A stretch of DNA of 64,000 bases from Verpa conica. Its lineage: Eukaryota > Ascomycota > Pezizomycetes > Pezizales > Morchellaceae. Numbering within the stretch: position 1 is the first letter of the stretch; the number at the start of each line of letters is the position of its first letter. The DNA lies in assembly GCA_033030425.1 (NCBI GenBank), contig JAUFSD010000013.1, forward strand, positions 1 through 64,000, in the 5' to 3' direction. The position numbers and the translations under genes were made by a program. Under the pieces are notes generated by a model. That model ran no database searches. It was not told where the DNA came from and worked only from the letters and a program-made list of their open reading frames with translations. Positions 38,626 to 50,923 of the stretch are shown here, piece by piece.

Positions 38626-39022
38626 ATGCGTCTCAATCTTGTCATTATTATCTCCCAACTTCTGCTGGCCGGAAGGTTAGTACTACCTAAGGCCCTACTA
38701 CCAATAGGCGAGAGCTCCTGGACTAATGAGGAACCGAAATAGTGCTATTGCTGGATACAATTGCAAGTGCCAGGATAAATATGGCCAATGGGACGACCTC
38801 ACGCAGAGGTGCTGTACCCAACAACCGTACTTTGGATTCCTCACTTTTTATTATCCCAATAAGAACCACCAGGTAATTTTAGCCTTAAGAATGCCTTATA
38901 ATTTATTTCTAGCGGGACTAACAGGCCTGTAGTGTGCTCACCCGAGGAATGGCCTAGACAGCGGCAAGTTTACAGAATGCTGTAAAAAGTTTGGAATTGG
39001 GGGGTCGTACTGTTGGAAATAA
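38626..39022 (+). CDS. Small secreted cysteine-rich protein (effector-like)
   Basis: Three small exons fit: 38626-38675, 38743-38872 and 38933-39022, for 89 residues. Splicing exon 1 to exon 2 creates a textbook signal peptide: MRLNLVIIISQLLLAGSAIA with AIA before Gly as the likely cleavage site. The mature part has eight cysteines in the order CxC, CC, C, CC, C (YNCKCQ, RCCTQQ, NHQCAH, ECCKKFG, SYCWK). This resembles an uncharacterised class of ascomycete secreted proteins with a DSG-x-F-x-x-CC motif. The introns are 67 nt (GTTAGT donor, CTAAT branch) and 60 nt (GTAATT donor, GGGACTAAC branch). No single frame shows the protein whole, which is why it is easily missed. Function unknown; host-interaction or antimicrobial roles are guesses. 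Confidence 0.72.
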
Positions 39023-40535
39023 GTGTGCTCAGGTTCTAATAGAACTATGATTTATATGTTATGACTGATAACAGGTCTTGAAATAGATGGATTTCCTATG
39101 GAGTTTTCTTTGGGCTTATCCCCTGGTGTAATTTTATTTGGCGTTCATTTTGTCTTTTATAACGACATAAAGTGCTTGATATATGTTTTTTTTTAGTGAT
39201 ATTTAACGTATAAGTCCCTCATAAACTAAAAAAGCCTTCATCAAAGTGTAGTACCTGAGTTCGTAATGTCCTAATTAAATTATTAGGGGTATAGACCGGG
39301 GATAACTTCATCAATCCTGGGTATTATTCAATTGATTTATAGTAGTCTATAATCAACAAATCCCAATTATAAGGTATTATAGGGCCTTTATAGCGAGTAA
39401 AACAGATTTCGAGTGTATTTCTTTGTGCATAGTACAAGAACTTCACCAGCCCATACTTACGAGCCTTTCTCCACTAGTTGCACTACCGGCAGTCTTGCAT
39501 CGTGTAGTAAGAAGTTCATTGACTATTTGGAGGTATACTTTACCACAACATCAGGAAATGAAAGTAATATGAATTGAGATTTCTTATGGGGTTAGGTGTG
39601 TGAACTCGGGCTATTATATATCCCTTAGTATTTTAGGATATTATAGGACCGGAAGGATTCAGAAAGACTGGGGCATCGTAAAAACTCAACCGCTACTTAT
39701 ATAGTTCCTCCAAAACCTTAGTCTGAGCACAGCAACATTTTCGCTGTGTTTGCAACCATCGGAGGTCCATACGACTTATTACTAGGAGTAACAAGGAAAA
39801 CCGAGTGACAGATCATGATGCATTGTGGTTGGCAAAATACCTGGGCACTGGCGTCGCAACGCAACCTATACCATGATCTGACAATATGAGATACAAGGCA
39901 GCTATTGAGGTTGATGGATCGTATAAAAGTATTAATCTATGCTAAATTACCTTTTTATGTTCTATCGAGCCCCTATTTCATCAATTCTCATGCTTTATTC
40001 GCTGGCATGAGAGTACGCAGGTGTCCGGGTATTTTTGCCAACCCACAATACCTCTACGGAAACTACATATAATTAATTAATCCCCAAAGTTCTTTTCGAC
40101 TAAATTGACTTTAATTCGATAAATAGTTTCTTTATATGGATGTATTTCAATTTAGGAGCCCAAGAACGTCGGGAGACAAAAAGTGAGGTGTAAACTATGG
40201 TGGTCTTCAAGGCACAATCACAATGGAGACTAGTCTACAATACTAAAATTTAATGAGAAAGCAAACCTAACCCTTGTTCTTGGCGTTTTTGTCTTTTCTG
40301 AGAAGTAGATGCCCGCATGAAAAAATGATAGACGTGAAATGTATGGGGAATATAAGAAATATAAGTATAAATAGAACTTAGGAAAGTACATAAATAGGGA
40401 CTGGCTTGAATTCCCTAACCACACTTGAGTCCATCGAGAGATAGAAACCAGTCGCTCTACAGCGCCCCTCAAATTGATAGATAATCTCAGGCCCGACCGT
40501 AAACCATTATGACAAGAACTATCCATAGTGATATC
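39023..40535. other. Intergenic, no gene seen
   Basis: About 1.5 kb of AT-rich sequence between the 3' end of the secreted-protein gene and the 3' end of the CHAT gene. A poly-T run lies near 39187. Nothing else is recognised. Confidence 0.5.
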
Positions 40536-43500
40536 CTATAACTGAAAGTTCCATTGCCCATGAAGAACAAAGCCTGCCCAGAAGTACGGTGCCCGTGTTT
40601 CATCATTTGACCGAATTTTCAGCGCAGCCCTCTGCAAGCTTAGAGCTAAATCAACTAGCTTACTCCCATCCGTAAAACTCTCGTAGAATGTCTTTGTAAA
40701 AGCAGCGCCAGAAAGTGAATCATGAATCGGCCACAGTGTCGCAACAACAGCAGATGCACCGGCATACAGGAACGCCGGTATAAAGCCAAGGGGTTCATCA
40801 CCAGACCGGAGGACCTGGGTGCCTGACCCGCAAGCAATTAAGCAAATCAGTGGAGAGAGGCGATGGAGGTCGAGAGAAAACACCTCTCGCGCCAGAAGCT
40901 GTTCCCCCCCATGGAAGATCATGGAGTTCCTTAGTGATTGTGGGTTCGTAACGACATGGCCGTGGTAATGCACAAGACGAGAATTCGCACAGAGACTCAT
41001 GTAAGCTTGCTTTGTGGCTTCCTTCTTAACAAGGACCTTCCCACCTAGGCTTTTACCGAGCTCATTGACAGAATCCTCTCCACCGGCAATATCCCCAGTG
41101 GGATTACCGAACAACAGTACCCGATCTTCTTGGGGGATCCTTTGTCCGGGTGAATCTCTATCATATTGCTGTTGTGGCCTCAGAAGAGGTATCGCATGCG
41201 TATATATCACGGGATTGCGAACGAGTAAAACCTGGTCCCCGACAGATAGCGCGTGCAACGGTATCTTGAAAAGTACTTTTGTTGGGCACAACACAATCAA
41301 TTCCCCTGGTGCCGATACTTCATTTCTTCCCAAGGGTTCAACTAAGAGATCAAGCTCCGCTAATATTTCCTCGGCACTTTCAGCATCCGATAAATCATCC
41401 TGGGTATCGATGAGATCTGCGTACCACTGTGTTACGGTTGGGAGGTCAATCTCCAGCAGAAACATTTGGGGGCTTTCGTCTACACGGTGGGTAATCATGT
41501 AAATCGCATCGCCGGCCGTGACCCAATGAACATATACTATTGCCCTCTCGGACTTAATATCTGGTAGTGAGGGTTGGCAGATAGTTGTCTCATCGATTGA
41601 AACTTCGATTGAACGAAAAGAATTGCAAAAGGCGCGAGCCTTGGCTCTTTGTGCCCAGCCCCACGCAGCCGCAAAATCAGAGCTCTCGAAGCATATAGGG
41701 AAGACAGTCTCGAAAACATCTAAACGATCACCTACGACACGGTGCCGTAGAGCGTACTTTGTAAGCACACCATTCAGCCCCGTGAGGATGTCGATATCTC
41801 CCATTGTCCCATCCGAAATTTTCTCTGCTTCGTCGATATGAGTTAACGCCCTGTGTGCAGCACTGGGGTCTTGGGGAATCTTCGTTCGCCAAAGGGCTGC
41901 GAGAATGGTATGGCAGCATGCAACGCAATCAGGTTTGCCTAACACTGAAGATATCTCGGAGGATGCCTGAAGAGCTTGGTGGGAATTGATCCAATCTGTT
42001 TCGTCTTTTGAACTAAGATAGATCTGCAAATAGGCCCTTCCTTTGGTGAACAAGGCATGTGACTTGAGCTCACCATCGGCAGTGCTGCATAGGTCGATAA
42101 TTCCATTAATGATTAGTATGGAAGTATCGTAGTCCCCGAATTCGAATTTCGCATGTGCTATCGCTAAATCAATGCGAGATTTTGAAATCTGTCTCTCATC
42201 GCCTGGCAACTCCTCAATAGCCTGCCTCGCCTTTGAAAGCCATGGCTCGCCAACAGGATTTATCGAAGACTTTATTTCAGCCGAGAGTTGCATATCTAGT
42301 AACTCTTTGGCGTATCCGTATTGCTGTCTAAATTGTCCTTGTGTCACAGCTTCCTGATATAAGATCTCGAAACCAGCGATTCTAGATCTGTTAAATTCCC
42401 TCAGTTTCATTCCGGTAGGATCATCCTCCGGTACCACAGCATTACTAGCGAGATTTCTCTGAAGGTGATAATTGGCCTCAGCTACCAACTCCTTGTCCCC
42501 CGTAGCCTCCGCGAAGGCGAAAGCTTTTGCTCCCCAGCCCAGAACCATATCAATGCGACCAAACTCCTCGTAGCTCTGAGAGATCGTAATAGCAAAAATG
42601 TATTGGAGCTGGGGGATAGAGCATACCGGGTGCCTTTCGAAGAATTCCGAGCAGATTACGATAGCTGATCCGATCGTCTGATTACCCTCGAGGTCTTCTC
42701 CGAGTAAATCCATATAGGATCGCCAGAAATTAAACATAGAGCCATATCTAGATTGCGTACTCAAACAAGTAATAGCATTGGTGTCGTAAGTATCAAGGCT
42801 AAAGATTGTATCTCTATTTTGCTATATTAGATAGACCCTTCTTATTTATTAATGTCAGTTTTAGCTTACCTCATCTCACTTTGCTTTGGAGCTTGAGTTG
42901 TCATAATCGATAGTGGTGGTTTATTTAAATTAGAACCAGTGGCTGCTCTGTGAACTTTATGTCGTTTGCTGCTTTCTCCATGGCCGGCTATAGCTTCTCC
43001 TTGCCGCTTTTTCCCCGTGCTAATGATAGATCCGACTCCATTATCGGGTTGTTCCACCATTCCTGAGAAGTCACCCGGTTGTAGTATGCTAGGGGATTTA
43101 ATCATAAGCGGCTCATACTTCTATGCAGTCAGCGAAGATTTTACTATACGGGATCGAGCATGGTTACCTTTTCTTCGCCTCTAATCCGAAATAATGACAA
43201 CAAAGTAGAAGCATATACCTTGAATTCTTTTTTCCTTCGGTGGACCTTGGCAATTGCAAGAGAGCAGGCCTGAACACCTTTCCAGTCATCGAACTTTTTG
43301 AATTTATCTAGAATCTCTGCAAATGGGCCAGTATCATCTATAGCGGGTTCCTGACATGAAATGGTGTACAGCTGAGCCCAGGCAACCCCATTGTCATTCC
43401 CTGTGCGATCAAAAATTTGCTGGAGATCTTGAAGCTCGGAAGTAGCTCCCTCGTCTTGCTCATTCCTGGAGGAATAGACTTCGCAAAGAAGGAGGCGTAT

Positions 43501-44210
43501 GTATGCTTCGAGGTCTTCATATACAAGCCCGACCCCTACCGAGTTCGCCCGGATATGAGCAAGAGTATCTTGCAAGCTGGAGATAACATCTGAGGTAGGG
43601 CATGTTTCAGCCTCTGAAATATGTACGATAACTAGTTCCTCGAATCGGTAACACTGGAGAAGACAAGACCGTAGTACACGCAGCATAGCCTTCGACGGAG
43701 GATCTGTCTCGAGCATATCCGATCCCGGATTTTGTAGAAATCTTTCGCTCCACGATTCGATAATAGCATAGAGAGAGATCATGTAAACCTTCGGCAAAGT
43801 GTCAGTTCAAAGTGGGGATAAAGCAATGCAAGACAGGAGGGTATTACATCAAGTCTGTCATACTCCTGGTTCTCACGGTTCATCAACCATCGTTTGGCAA
43901 CCGCCTCAAACGATAAAGAAGCCTCACGTAGCCTTAGGTCCTCGTGGACTAGCGCAAAATCCCGCAACATCCGATTGAAGGATTCTATTTTACTTTCCGA
44001 CTGTATATTTTCTAGTGGGCTCTCAGGCAGGAGCTGAAGAAGCTCATTATACCGATGCTGAAATAAAAAGGTCATAGCGACCTCACACTGAAGGGAGGCA
44101 TCGCTAGAAAGGTTACCTGGAGCTGTGAGTTCTTGCAAGGCCTCTTGATACCGGCCGCGACTCCGGAGCGAGGTTGCCTTTTGGATGACCCCATGAAGGT
44201 CGTGGGACAT
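40536..44210 (-). CDS. TPR-CHAT caspase-like protein
   Basis: Four minus-strand exons fit: 44210-43848, 43788-43168, 43120-42870 and 42759-40536, giving 1,152 residues. The start is the ATG of MSHDLHGVIQKATS. The first ~900 residues are helical, TPR-like repeats (for example FTKGRAYLQIYLSS and WGWAQRAKARAF). They are interrupted by a basic, probably disordered stretch encoded by exon 3 (GKKRQGEAIAGHGESSKRHK). The C-terminal CHAT domain is a caspase-fold peptidase and shows both expected catalytic positions: His in HYHGH (about residue 1013) and Cys in LIACGSG (about 1056). These are followed by the usual GFIPAFLYAGASAVVATLWP and YFWAGFVLHG. The domain therefore looks active. CHAT proteins in fungi are linked to NLR-type and cell-death pathways; the substrate here is unknown. 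A beta-rich protein gene lies ~560 bp upstream on the same strand. Confidence 0.88.
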
Positions 44211-44765
44211 TGTAGCTAGAAACAAAAGAGGTGACTGAAGCTAGTCTTAGATGAGGTTGCTAGTTGAGGCTGAACGGAACTAGCGTGCTAAAGATCTACG
44301 ATAAATGACTAAGCATTCCTCGATTGGTTAGCGGGAAGCAATAAAAGTATATGTAGTTAATGAAATACTAGCAAACCCCAGTAGAGAGTTTAATAATAGC
44401 CTCGCACTTGCTCAAGTAGGACATACCATCCCATAACCCGGTGGAAGATATTTCCCCCTTTCAGTCGCTAAAGTTAAACTAGGTTGACTTTAGACACAAG
44501 TCACGCTTACCCAGCGGTCGCACTCAAAGGAGGATCTTCACCAGTTAAAAGGATATTTAGGGTGATCTACATATCCATACGTATACAGGAGCACAAAAAA
44601 ACTACATGTACCAAGCAATATTTAATGCTGCACCCTACGAGGTTGATTGTATACAAGGAAAGGAAAGAAGTTGATAGCTTAGGTGCATAATTGGATATAT
44701 AAACATACATGTAGTTACCGACCAACACCTAAAAACGAAACTTATAAATTACAAAACAAATAATC
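44211..44765. promoter_or_regulatory. Spacer between two same-strand genes, upstream of the CHAT gene
   Basis: About 555 AT-rich bases separate the stop of the upstream gene from the CHAT start. The CHAT promoter and the poly(A) region of its neighbour should lie here. No specific element is recognised; the placement rests on position only. Confidence 0.35.
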
Positions 44766-45674
44766 TCAGAAAGTACCAAAAGGTAGAAGAGCATCATCTA
44801 CTTGCCCAGTCCAGCCCGCTAATAGGCGCTTCAATCCTTCTCGCGTGTCACCCTTAAATTCGTACTCCCGCAAACACCCTTTATACGCATTCACATCTAT
44901 TATTATTCCTTTACCCAACGGGCCAGCCTTCGATTGAAGGTGACGAGATGGCATGAACCAATGATTAACCGTCCCCTTAACACTAACCTTACACAAGATA
45001 GGCCCATGATGCTCTACAACCGCACTGAGCTGGATCTCCGAAGGCAGTCCGCTGGAACTCGATGAATTCTCTTCTACCGTCCAAATAACACTTCTCTTGA
45101 ACGGTGCACCACGGGCAGTTCCGGTGATTGTCATTGACTGCTCTACCTCTTTCTCTCTCTCAACTTCTGAAGACAAAGAAACGCCGGTGGTCACGGGTGA
45201 GACACCAATGGTCAGTGGAAGCTGTAAACCCCAAACGGTCCGTTTTTTCTCCGTAGTAAGACCGCCGTAGGATTTACGAGGCGCGTGTAAAACAACTTTT
45301 GGGGCCGGTAGGGGGTTGGAGGCATTGACATCTGAGGGCAAAAATTCCCACTTCACGATAGCGTTTGTGAACTGTGTGTTGGTTGCCGGGTGGAAATGGA
45401 GGCGCACAACAAACAGGGTCCTGCTGTCCCCAAGGGGTTGTATTGTTGTAAATTGAAAGGAAAGGTACGATTTCCCAAAGTTAGGTGCGGATTCGTAATG
45501 CTCTAGGGCAGGCGCATCATTGTCAAGTAGGGGGGGAGGCACATCCGACTGGTTTAAAAACCTGAAGGAAATTTTAAGTTCCTCGTTTTTGCGCGGGTCG
45601 TCTTCGAGTTCGATCACAAAGTTTGTATTAATTGTATCTTCCCCCGTTGCAATGGGGCCTGGGGACTCTGACAT
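44766..45674 (-). CDS. Beta-rich fungal protein of unknown function, next to the CHAT gene
   Basis: A single-exon gene of 302 residues with ATG start (MSESPGPIATGE). There is no signal peptide or membrane helix. The sequence alternates short beta-like segments: SYLSFQFTTI, LFVVRLHFHP, NAIVKWEF, VWGLQLPLTIGV, MTITGTARG, RSVIWTVEEN, IQLSAVVEH and ILCKVSVKG. I recall an uncharacterised ascomycete family with the same series (WGL..P...G, TI.G..RG, WTVEEN....G.P...QL..VVEH.GP...), but no function is known to me. It shares strand and neighbourhood with the TPR-CHAT gene, so it could be a substrate or partner. This is inference from position alone. It does not look like a gasdermin. Confidence 0.75.
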   Translation of the reverse strand: MSESPGPIATGEDTINTNFVIELEDDPRKNEELKISFRFLNQSDVPPPLLDNDAPALEHYESAPNFGKSYLSFQFTTIQPLGDSRTLFVVRLHFHPATNTQFTNAIVKWEFLPSDVNASNPLPAPKVVLHAPRKSYGGLTTEKKRTVWGLQLPLTIGVSPVTTGVSLSSEVEREKEVEQSMTITGTARGAPFKRSVIWTVEENSSSSSGLPSEIQLSAVVEHHGPILCKVSVKGTVNHWFMPSRHLQSKAGPLGKGIIIDVNAYKGCLREYEFKGDTREGLKRLLAGWTGQVDDALLPFGTF

Positions 45675-46264
45675 TCTGCTATAGGTAAGTTTCCGTATGT
45701 ATTAAGGTGCTCTAACTCCTCAGATCCTGGAGATAGTCAGACTTACATCTTGACTAGGTGTATGGAGTGGGGTACAACGCTATCGACTTTACGTCTTTCT
45801 TTGGTGCGCAGATATTGGCGCTAACGTTCAGGTAACAGCTTGGATCCGGTAACTGATAATTGAGACTATCAAGGTTACCAAGCTTCGATAATCGAGCTAG
45901 GTTGGGCGGTACTCCACCTAAGACTCCTTACAGGGCTGGCTCTCGCGGGTGGGGTAATGAACAGGTGAATACTATGGGCCTTGCCAAGACAGCACCGGGC
46001 ACTAATCAGATAACAATACCCGATCAACTGATAAGATAAGAGAACTTGCAAATATAATACTCGGATTTTTAATAAATTTACAGAAACTATGGTTGCGGCT
46101 AGGCTATGGTCAGAGGTCTATATAGGTACATGTAGTTTACATATAGCGATAAGTGGGCTTCAGAAAATACCGGTGAAGGCCCAAGTTTAAGAAAAACAAG
46201 AATAGGAAATTATATACTATATCTAATTAAGCATAACTACATGTAGGCTGTACGAGCAAAAGTT
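45675..46264. other. Intergenic, no gene seen
   Basis: About 590 bases with no gene. They contain the 5' flank of the 302-residue protein gene and the 3' flank of the SNF2 gene, both on the minus strand. Confidence 0.5.
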
Positions 46265-49200
46265 TTATTTAAACAATGCTTGGAGTTCCTAAGAACAGTT
46301 AATTTTATTCTAGGTATATCATGATTTTGGGATAAGACATGACAGGGGGCTACCTTTAGATGTTCATTTCCTTTTCCCGCGGGCTGATTTTGGGACAATG
46401 AAAGATTGGCTAGTGCCAACTTCCTCTGCTGAAAGGCTAGGATAGACTTTCTCCAGCATTAGAGGGGTTTTAAATCAAAAGTGTCAGGTATGGGTAACAA
46501 CCTCTTCGATAGAGTTTTTGACTATATATCGGGTAGCAATGACCTCTTTCTTTTGACCAATCCTGTGTAGTCGATCGAGTGCCTGTTGCTCCACCATCGG
46601 ATTCCATTGAGGCTCCATAAGATGTACCCGGGATGCGATAGTAAGATTCAGTCTACCTTTCTCGTTAGTATATCCTAATCTCGGCAGCTATAAAGTACAC
46701 CTGGTAGTAATTACCCAACACCCCCGCTACCAATTGAGATCAAAAGAACATTCACTTGTGGATCCTCTCGAAAGCGATCAATAGACTCCCTCCGTTGTTG
46801 TATGGAGATACTTCCATCAAACCGTGCATATCCTATACCTTCTGAGCTTAGGGCAAGTCCAATCAAATCCAACATTTTAGTCCAACAAGAGAAAACAATG
46901 CTAAGGACAGAGGTTAGTTCTTCATTAAGCCTCTCCTAAACACATGTAGGAAGAATACCTCTTTGGTGGCTCATTAATACTTTCAGATTTAAAACGCCGA
47001 AGATTTTCTAAAAGGGCTTTAACTTTTGCTGATGGCCCACTATATCCGACCCCCTCCATCCACTTGAGGTTTGCTTGTTCCGTGGTGTTTGGGGTACCTC
47101 CCTCAACGGTAGTGCAGATCGGACAAGAGAGCTCAGCTGTAGCCAACTCAGGTAGGATCGAGTTCAGGCCGTACGGTCTGGCACATCTGCCACAGATGGT
47201 ATGGGAACATGTAGTAAACGACCCTACATCAGTTTCTGCAGGGTCAATAAACATATTACACATGCTGCATTCGCTTAGAAAAGTTTCATATGGTATTGCC
47301 GTACAGCTGTCCACATCGCTGTCCGCACTAGTTAACGGTTCGATGCTGGGGTACCACTCAAGTCTATTTTGCACCTCCGTTGGTAAGAGCTCTTTCCCGT
47401 GATTACAGAATAGGCGAAGTCTTAGAATAGACTGGAGGATACTGAAATAACTTGAACCCTGCTTATTCCCTGAAATAGCTTGTTCAATTAATCTTGCCGA
47501 GTCTTTCTTACAAGCCTCGTATAGATGTCGGTCGGCCGGCTTAAGGTGGATATATTGTGTTAGGTCCGTTCTCGGGGGAAGTTCAAGAATCTTTTTATTC
47601 CTCCTCAAACAAGTAGAGCCAATCAGCATACGAAGCTTCCGTAAGCCATCAGGATCTGCCATCTTCAAAGGCTTGATGATGTAACGATTAAATGGGGCTT
47701 CTTCATTGAACGGTGAAACTCGTAGGAACCGCAAGAGTGTTCCAAAATCATGGAGCTTATTTTGTATAGGTGTGCCGGACAAGCACCAGCGCCGTTGTGC
47801 TTCTAGCAAACACACCGCCCGTGATTGTTGCGTTGACTTCTCTCTGATAATATGAGCTAACATTTGTTAGTTTATACATTGGCCTTTTAAGATGATTTCT
47901 TACCTTCATCAAGAACAATTCTGAACCATTTTATGGCGTTCATCGGGCTATCCTGAGAACGGGAAACACCTTTCGGAAAAAGTTCGGCTCTAATCGTAGG
48001 GTATGTAGTTATGATAATGTCAAACTCTATGAGCTTCTCGGGGTCGGTCTCTTTTTGAGGTCCATGGTATATGTAAACCTTCAAGAGTCCAGGTTTGATA
48101 TGTCTAGATGTTTTATTTTAGTAACGATAATTTTTTACACCAAGGAGAGTAAGTCTTACATATTAATCTGTTCTCTCCAGCTATCCAATACTATAAACGT
48201 AGGTTTATGTAATTAGCAAAGAGCAAGGTTCCTAGTAGCCTTGGGGTAAGACTTACATGATGCTGGTGCAATTATCAAAGTTGTTTTGGATTTTATCCGA
48301 GGTTTAGCGCAACGGAATATAGAATTATCCACCGGACTGGCCTCGAAGTGTCTAGCTTGTTCCATCGTGCTTGTTATCAAGGCCAAAGTCGTTAGAGATT
48401 TACCGAGGCCCATCTCATCCGCTAAAATTCCTCCATAAACATTCTGGGGTCGCTGGGAAGTGGTTTCTTTGGTTATGGAGTTGATATATCTTTAGCGCTG
48501 TTAGTGGGAGCCTTGGTCCGGGTACAGGTGTACTTACCTTGTACATCCGTTTTCGGTTCTCCCTAGTTTCCATACTGTGGCTAGGGAGTCATCCCTACAG
48601 AAGTCATTTGTCTCTTTCTGAAGCATGAAATGTACTGCCTGCTTTTGGTGACTGTCGGCCAAAGTTAGATATCGTTGCACCATCCCGGGGGAGTAATTTC
48701 AGGCCAAGCTCGAGCCACTATGCTATGACCTAGTTAGATCACATAAATACCTTAATAATTGTGTCTGGATTCCATTTCCTGGCTCTGCCTCCGGCAATGA
48801 CTCGTTGACACTTAGTTCGAAGAGAGTTTTTATTTCTTCCTCAATATTATCTACCTTTCTGGTCTTGGCAACACTAATTATATTGGTATCCTCAGGCCCA
48901 GTAAAGAAATGGGGATTTTGATAGTCTAAGTGTGCATCGTTGTGTTTTGGGTGCTGGAGGTAGATTTCATTGATTGAAAGGACCTTCCCAACTGAATCAA
49001 TCATATGCCTGGGTCCATATATGTTGATATAAACATATAGAGATAATTGCCGGCATCGGCTTTTTAGAGTATCGCCGGTTGTATCTTTCGCGGGGTTTTT
49101 TTGGGCGGGGGTGATAAATGGTTGCAAACGAATACAGGACAACGCAACTAGTTGGTTAATCCCATTTAATGTTTTTCTATCCAGGAGTCCAATATACTCT

Positions 49201-50017
49201 CCAGATTGCATATGGACAGTTGTAAGTTGTTTTCGTGGTTGAATGGTTACTGGGATGATCTCCGACGCCTTCTGCTTTTTCCGTTTCCCAGGCTTGGTAT
49301 CGGCGATAAGCTTGTGCATACTTTCACTAGTACTCGTAACTATTGCATCTTGGATCTGTTTATTCCTTATTAATTAAAGCAGAGGCCAGATAGGGTCAGG
49401 AATACTACCATCCCAAAACAGATCTCCGAATCTTCAACATCTGATCCGTGCATTGCTACATCTCCATCGGAATCCCATACTTAAATACCTCGTTAGCATA
49501 ATGGGCCGCAGTTTAGAGTAGCTTACAAACCTCCAGTGTATTCCGTATTACATGCCCCTATCCCTTTAACTTGACCTTCATATCCCAAGGCGGGGGAGAG
49601 GTGGTTATTTTCGGAATAGGTTGTCTGTGAGGGCTGTAGTATCTCAGGTGAGTAGGACTGGACCTCAACATAATTATTGAGTTCCTGTGTAAAAGGTCCT
49701 GCACTTTCATCTCTAGAGTTTAGGGGGAAATCCCAGGGCGGGTTCCCACTAGGGATGGGTGGTAAATAACGATCAGAGGTAGTGTTTGAGATACACCAAG
49801 ATACTGTGAGTTCGGTAGAGCGCACGACGGAGGCTTGTTTAAACCGTTTGTCTTTGCAATCAGTTATCTGTGACTTATCGTAGTGATAAGTAGTATCATC
49901 GAACTCAAGAAAAGAACGTTTGTGTGGGAGGTGATGAGCTGCATTTTCACTCCCTGTTGGATCTTGATTACCGTTGAGTCGGTATATGTCTAGTGCGTGT
50001 GTGTGAGTTGAGTCCAT
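46265..50017 (-). CDS. Rad5/HLTF-like SNF2 ATPase with RING finger
   Basis: A gene of at least eleven exons on the minus strand from ATG 50017 to stop 46265. Reading through short introns gives the ordered SNF2 set: GGILADEMGLGKSLTTLALI (motif I), TLIIAPASLLDSW (Ia), VLDEAHIIRE (DEAH box, split by an intron after GluGly-like codon phase 1), WCLSGTPIQN (III), then a C3HC4 RING (CSMCNMF, TTCSHTICGRCA, CPIC), then SIVFSCWTKMLDLIG, ISIGSGGVG and QALDRLHRIGQKKEV (motifs IV-VI). It ends in ELQALFK from a 24-nt last exon (46288-46265). RING inside the helicase core is diagnostic for the Rad5/Rad16/HLTF group, which remodel nucleoprotein and ubiquitinate partners during DNA repair. No HIRAN domain is obvious in the divergent N-terminal part. 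The gene appears intact. The join near 48.65-48.75 kb is the least certain. Confidence 0.85.
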
Positions 50018-50923
50018 GGGGCCGATATGCTTGAGAGCCTCTGTAATAGTAACTTTCAGGGGAGTGATTATACAATATGAGCTCTATAAAAGGATGACTT
50101 ATATTTTCTGGCGCTGGCCTCGCTGGCAAGGAGGTGAGGCTGATTGCTGCGCCCCAGGCATATGGGGTCCCAAGGATTAACATTCGCTCACCAGAGGCCT
50201 AGGAACATCTAAAACAACCTTGAGCTGGGGCTGGCTAGACTGGGTTGATCAGGGGTACCATGGGCCCGAGTCCGATAGGGTGGACAAATGCGTGTCTAGA
50301 GAGAAGCCTCATATGTATCGTTTTTACACTATAGAACGGATTATTATTACATACCATACAAAACCTGCATGTGCTTGCTGGCAGCCCCTGTACATTAGAT
50401 AAGGTATAGGAACTCTTTCAATGGGAAATATCTCTGAGCCAGGAGCTTTCATATTACACCTTTACTCTATATTCCTACTGGACTCATCAATAGAATTTTT
50501 TGAACACGTCAGTCCGAGCAGGCATAAAGAGTCGTATCAAAAGTCATGCCAGCTACATAGCTAACTTTTAGTTTGTCTCCTTTCTATAACCAAAGAAAAA
50601 ATGATACAGGAATAATACTAAACTAACGATTTCATCGGCGATTCACTAATGGAATCGCCAAACGTGAGGCTAGATGGTGTCTTGGCGCAGGCACTAAAAT
50701 GTTGAGGACCCTTCGAAATTGGCCCGCAGTATCACTGAGGCGTTGCACCCAAACACTAGGTATCAACCAATACAATCAAGATGAGAAAGCCTTGTCCAAA
50801 GCCTTCTCCGAACGCCTTGCTTTCCCCACCACCTGCTATATCTGGGGGAGAGCGCTTTGGCTCACGTTTCCCTCTCCAACAAACTCTTCAGCAACCGTTC
50901 TAATTCCGAGTGAATCTCTCATC
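50018..50923. promoter_or_regulatory. Divergent intergenic region between the SNF2 and NLR genes
   Basis: The SNF2 gene runs left and the NACHT NLR gene runs right from this 0.9-kb spacer, so both promoters should lie here. An in-frame upstream ATG at 50699 could extend the NLR by 75 residues. I prefer ATG 50924 because the N-terminal domain begins there. No defined promoter motif is seen. Confidence 0.45.

Noticed and set aside
44766..45674. Gasdermin-like pore former next to the CHAT protease
   Set aside because: The attraction was the neighbourhood. The sequence shows none of the patterns I associate with fungal gasdermin-like proteins and better fits an uncharacterised beta-rich family.
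48652..48750. Apparent one-base frameshift in the SNF2 gene upstream of HQKQAVHFML
   Set aside because: A 99-nt GT-AG intron (GTATTT donor, CTAAC branch, GACAG end) joins the flanking exons in frame, so no mutation is needed.
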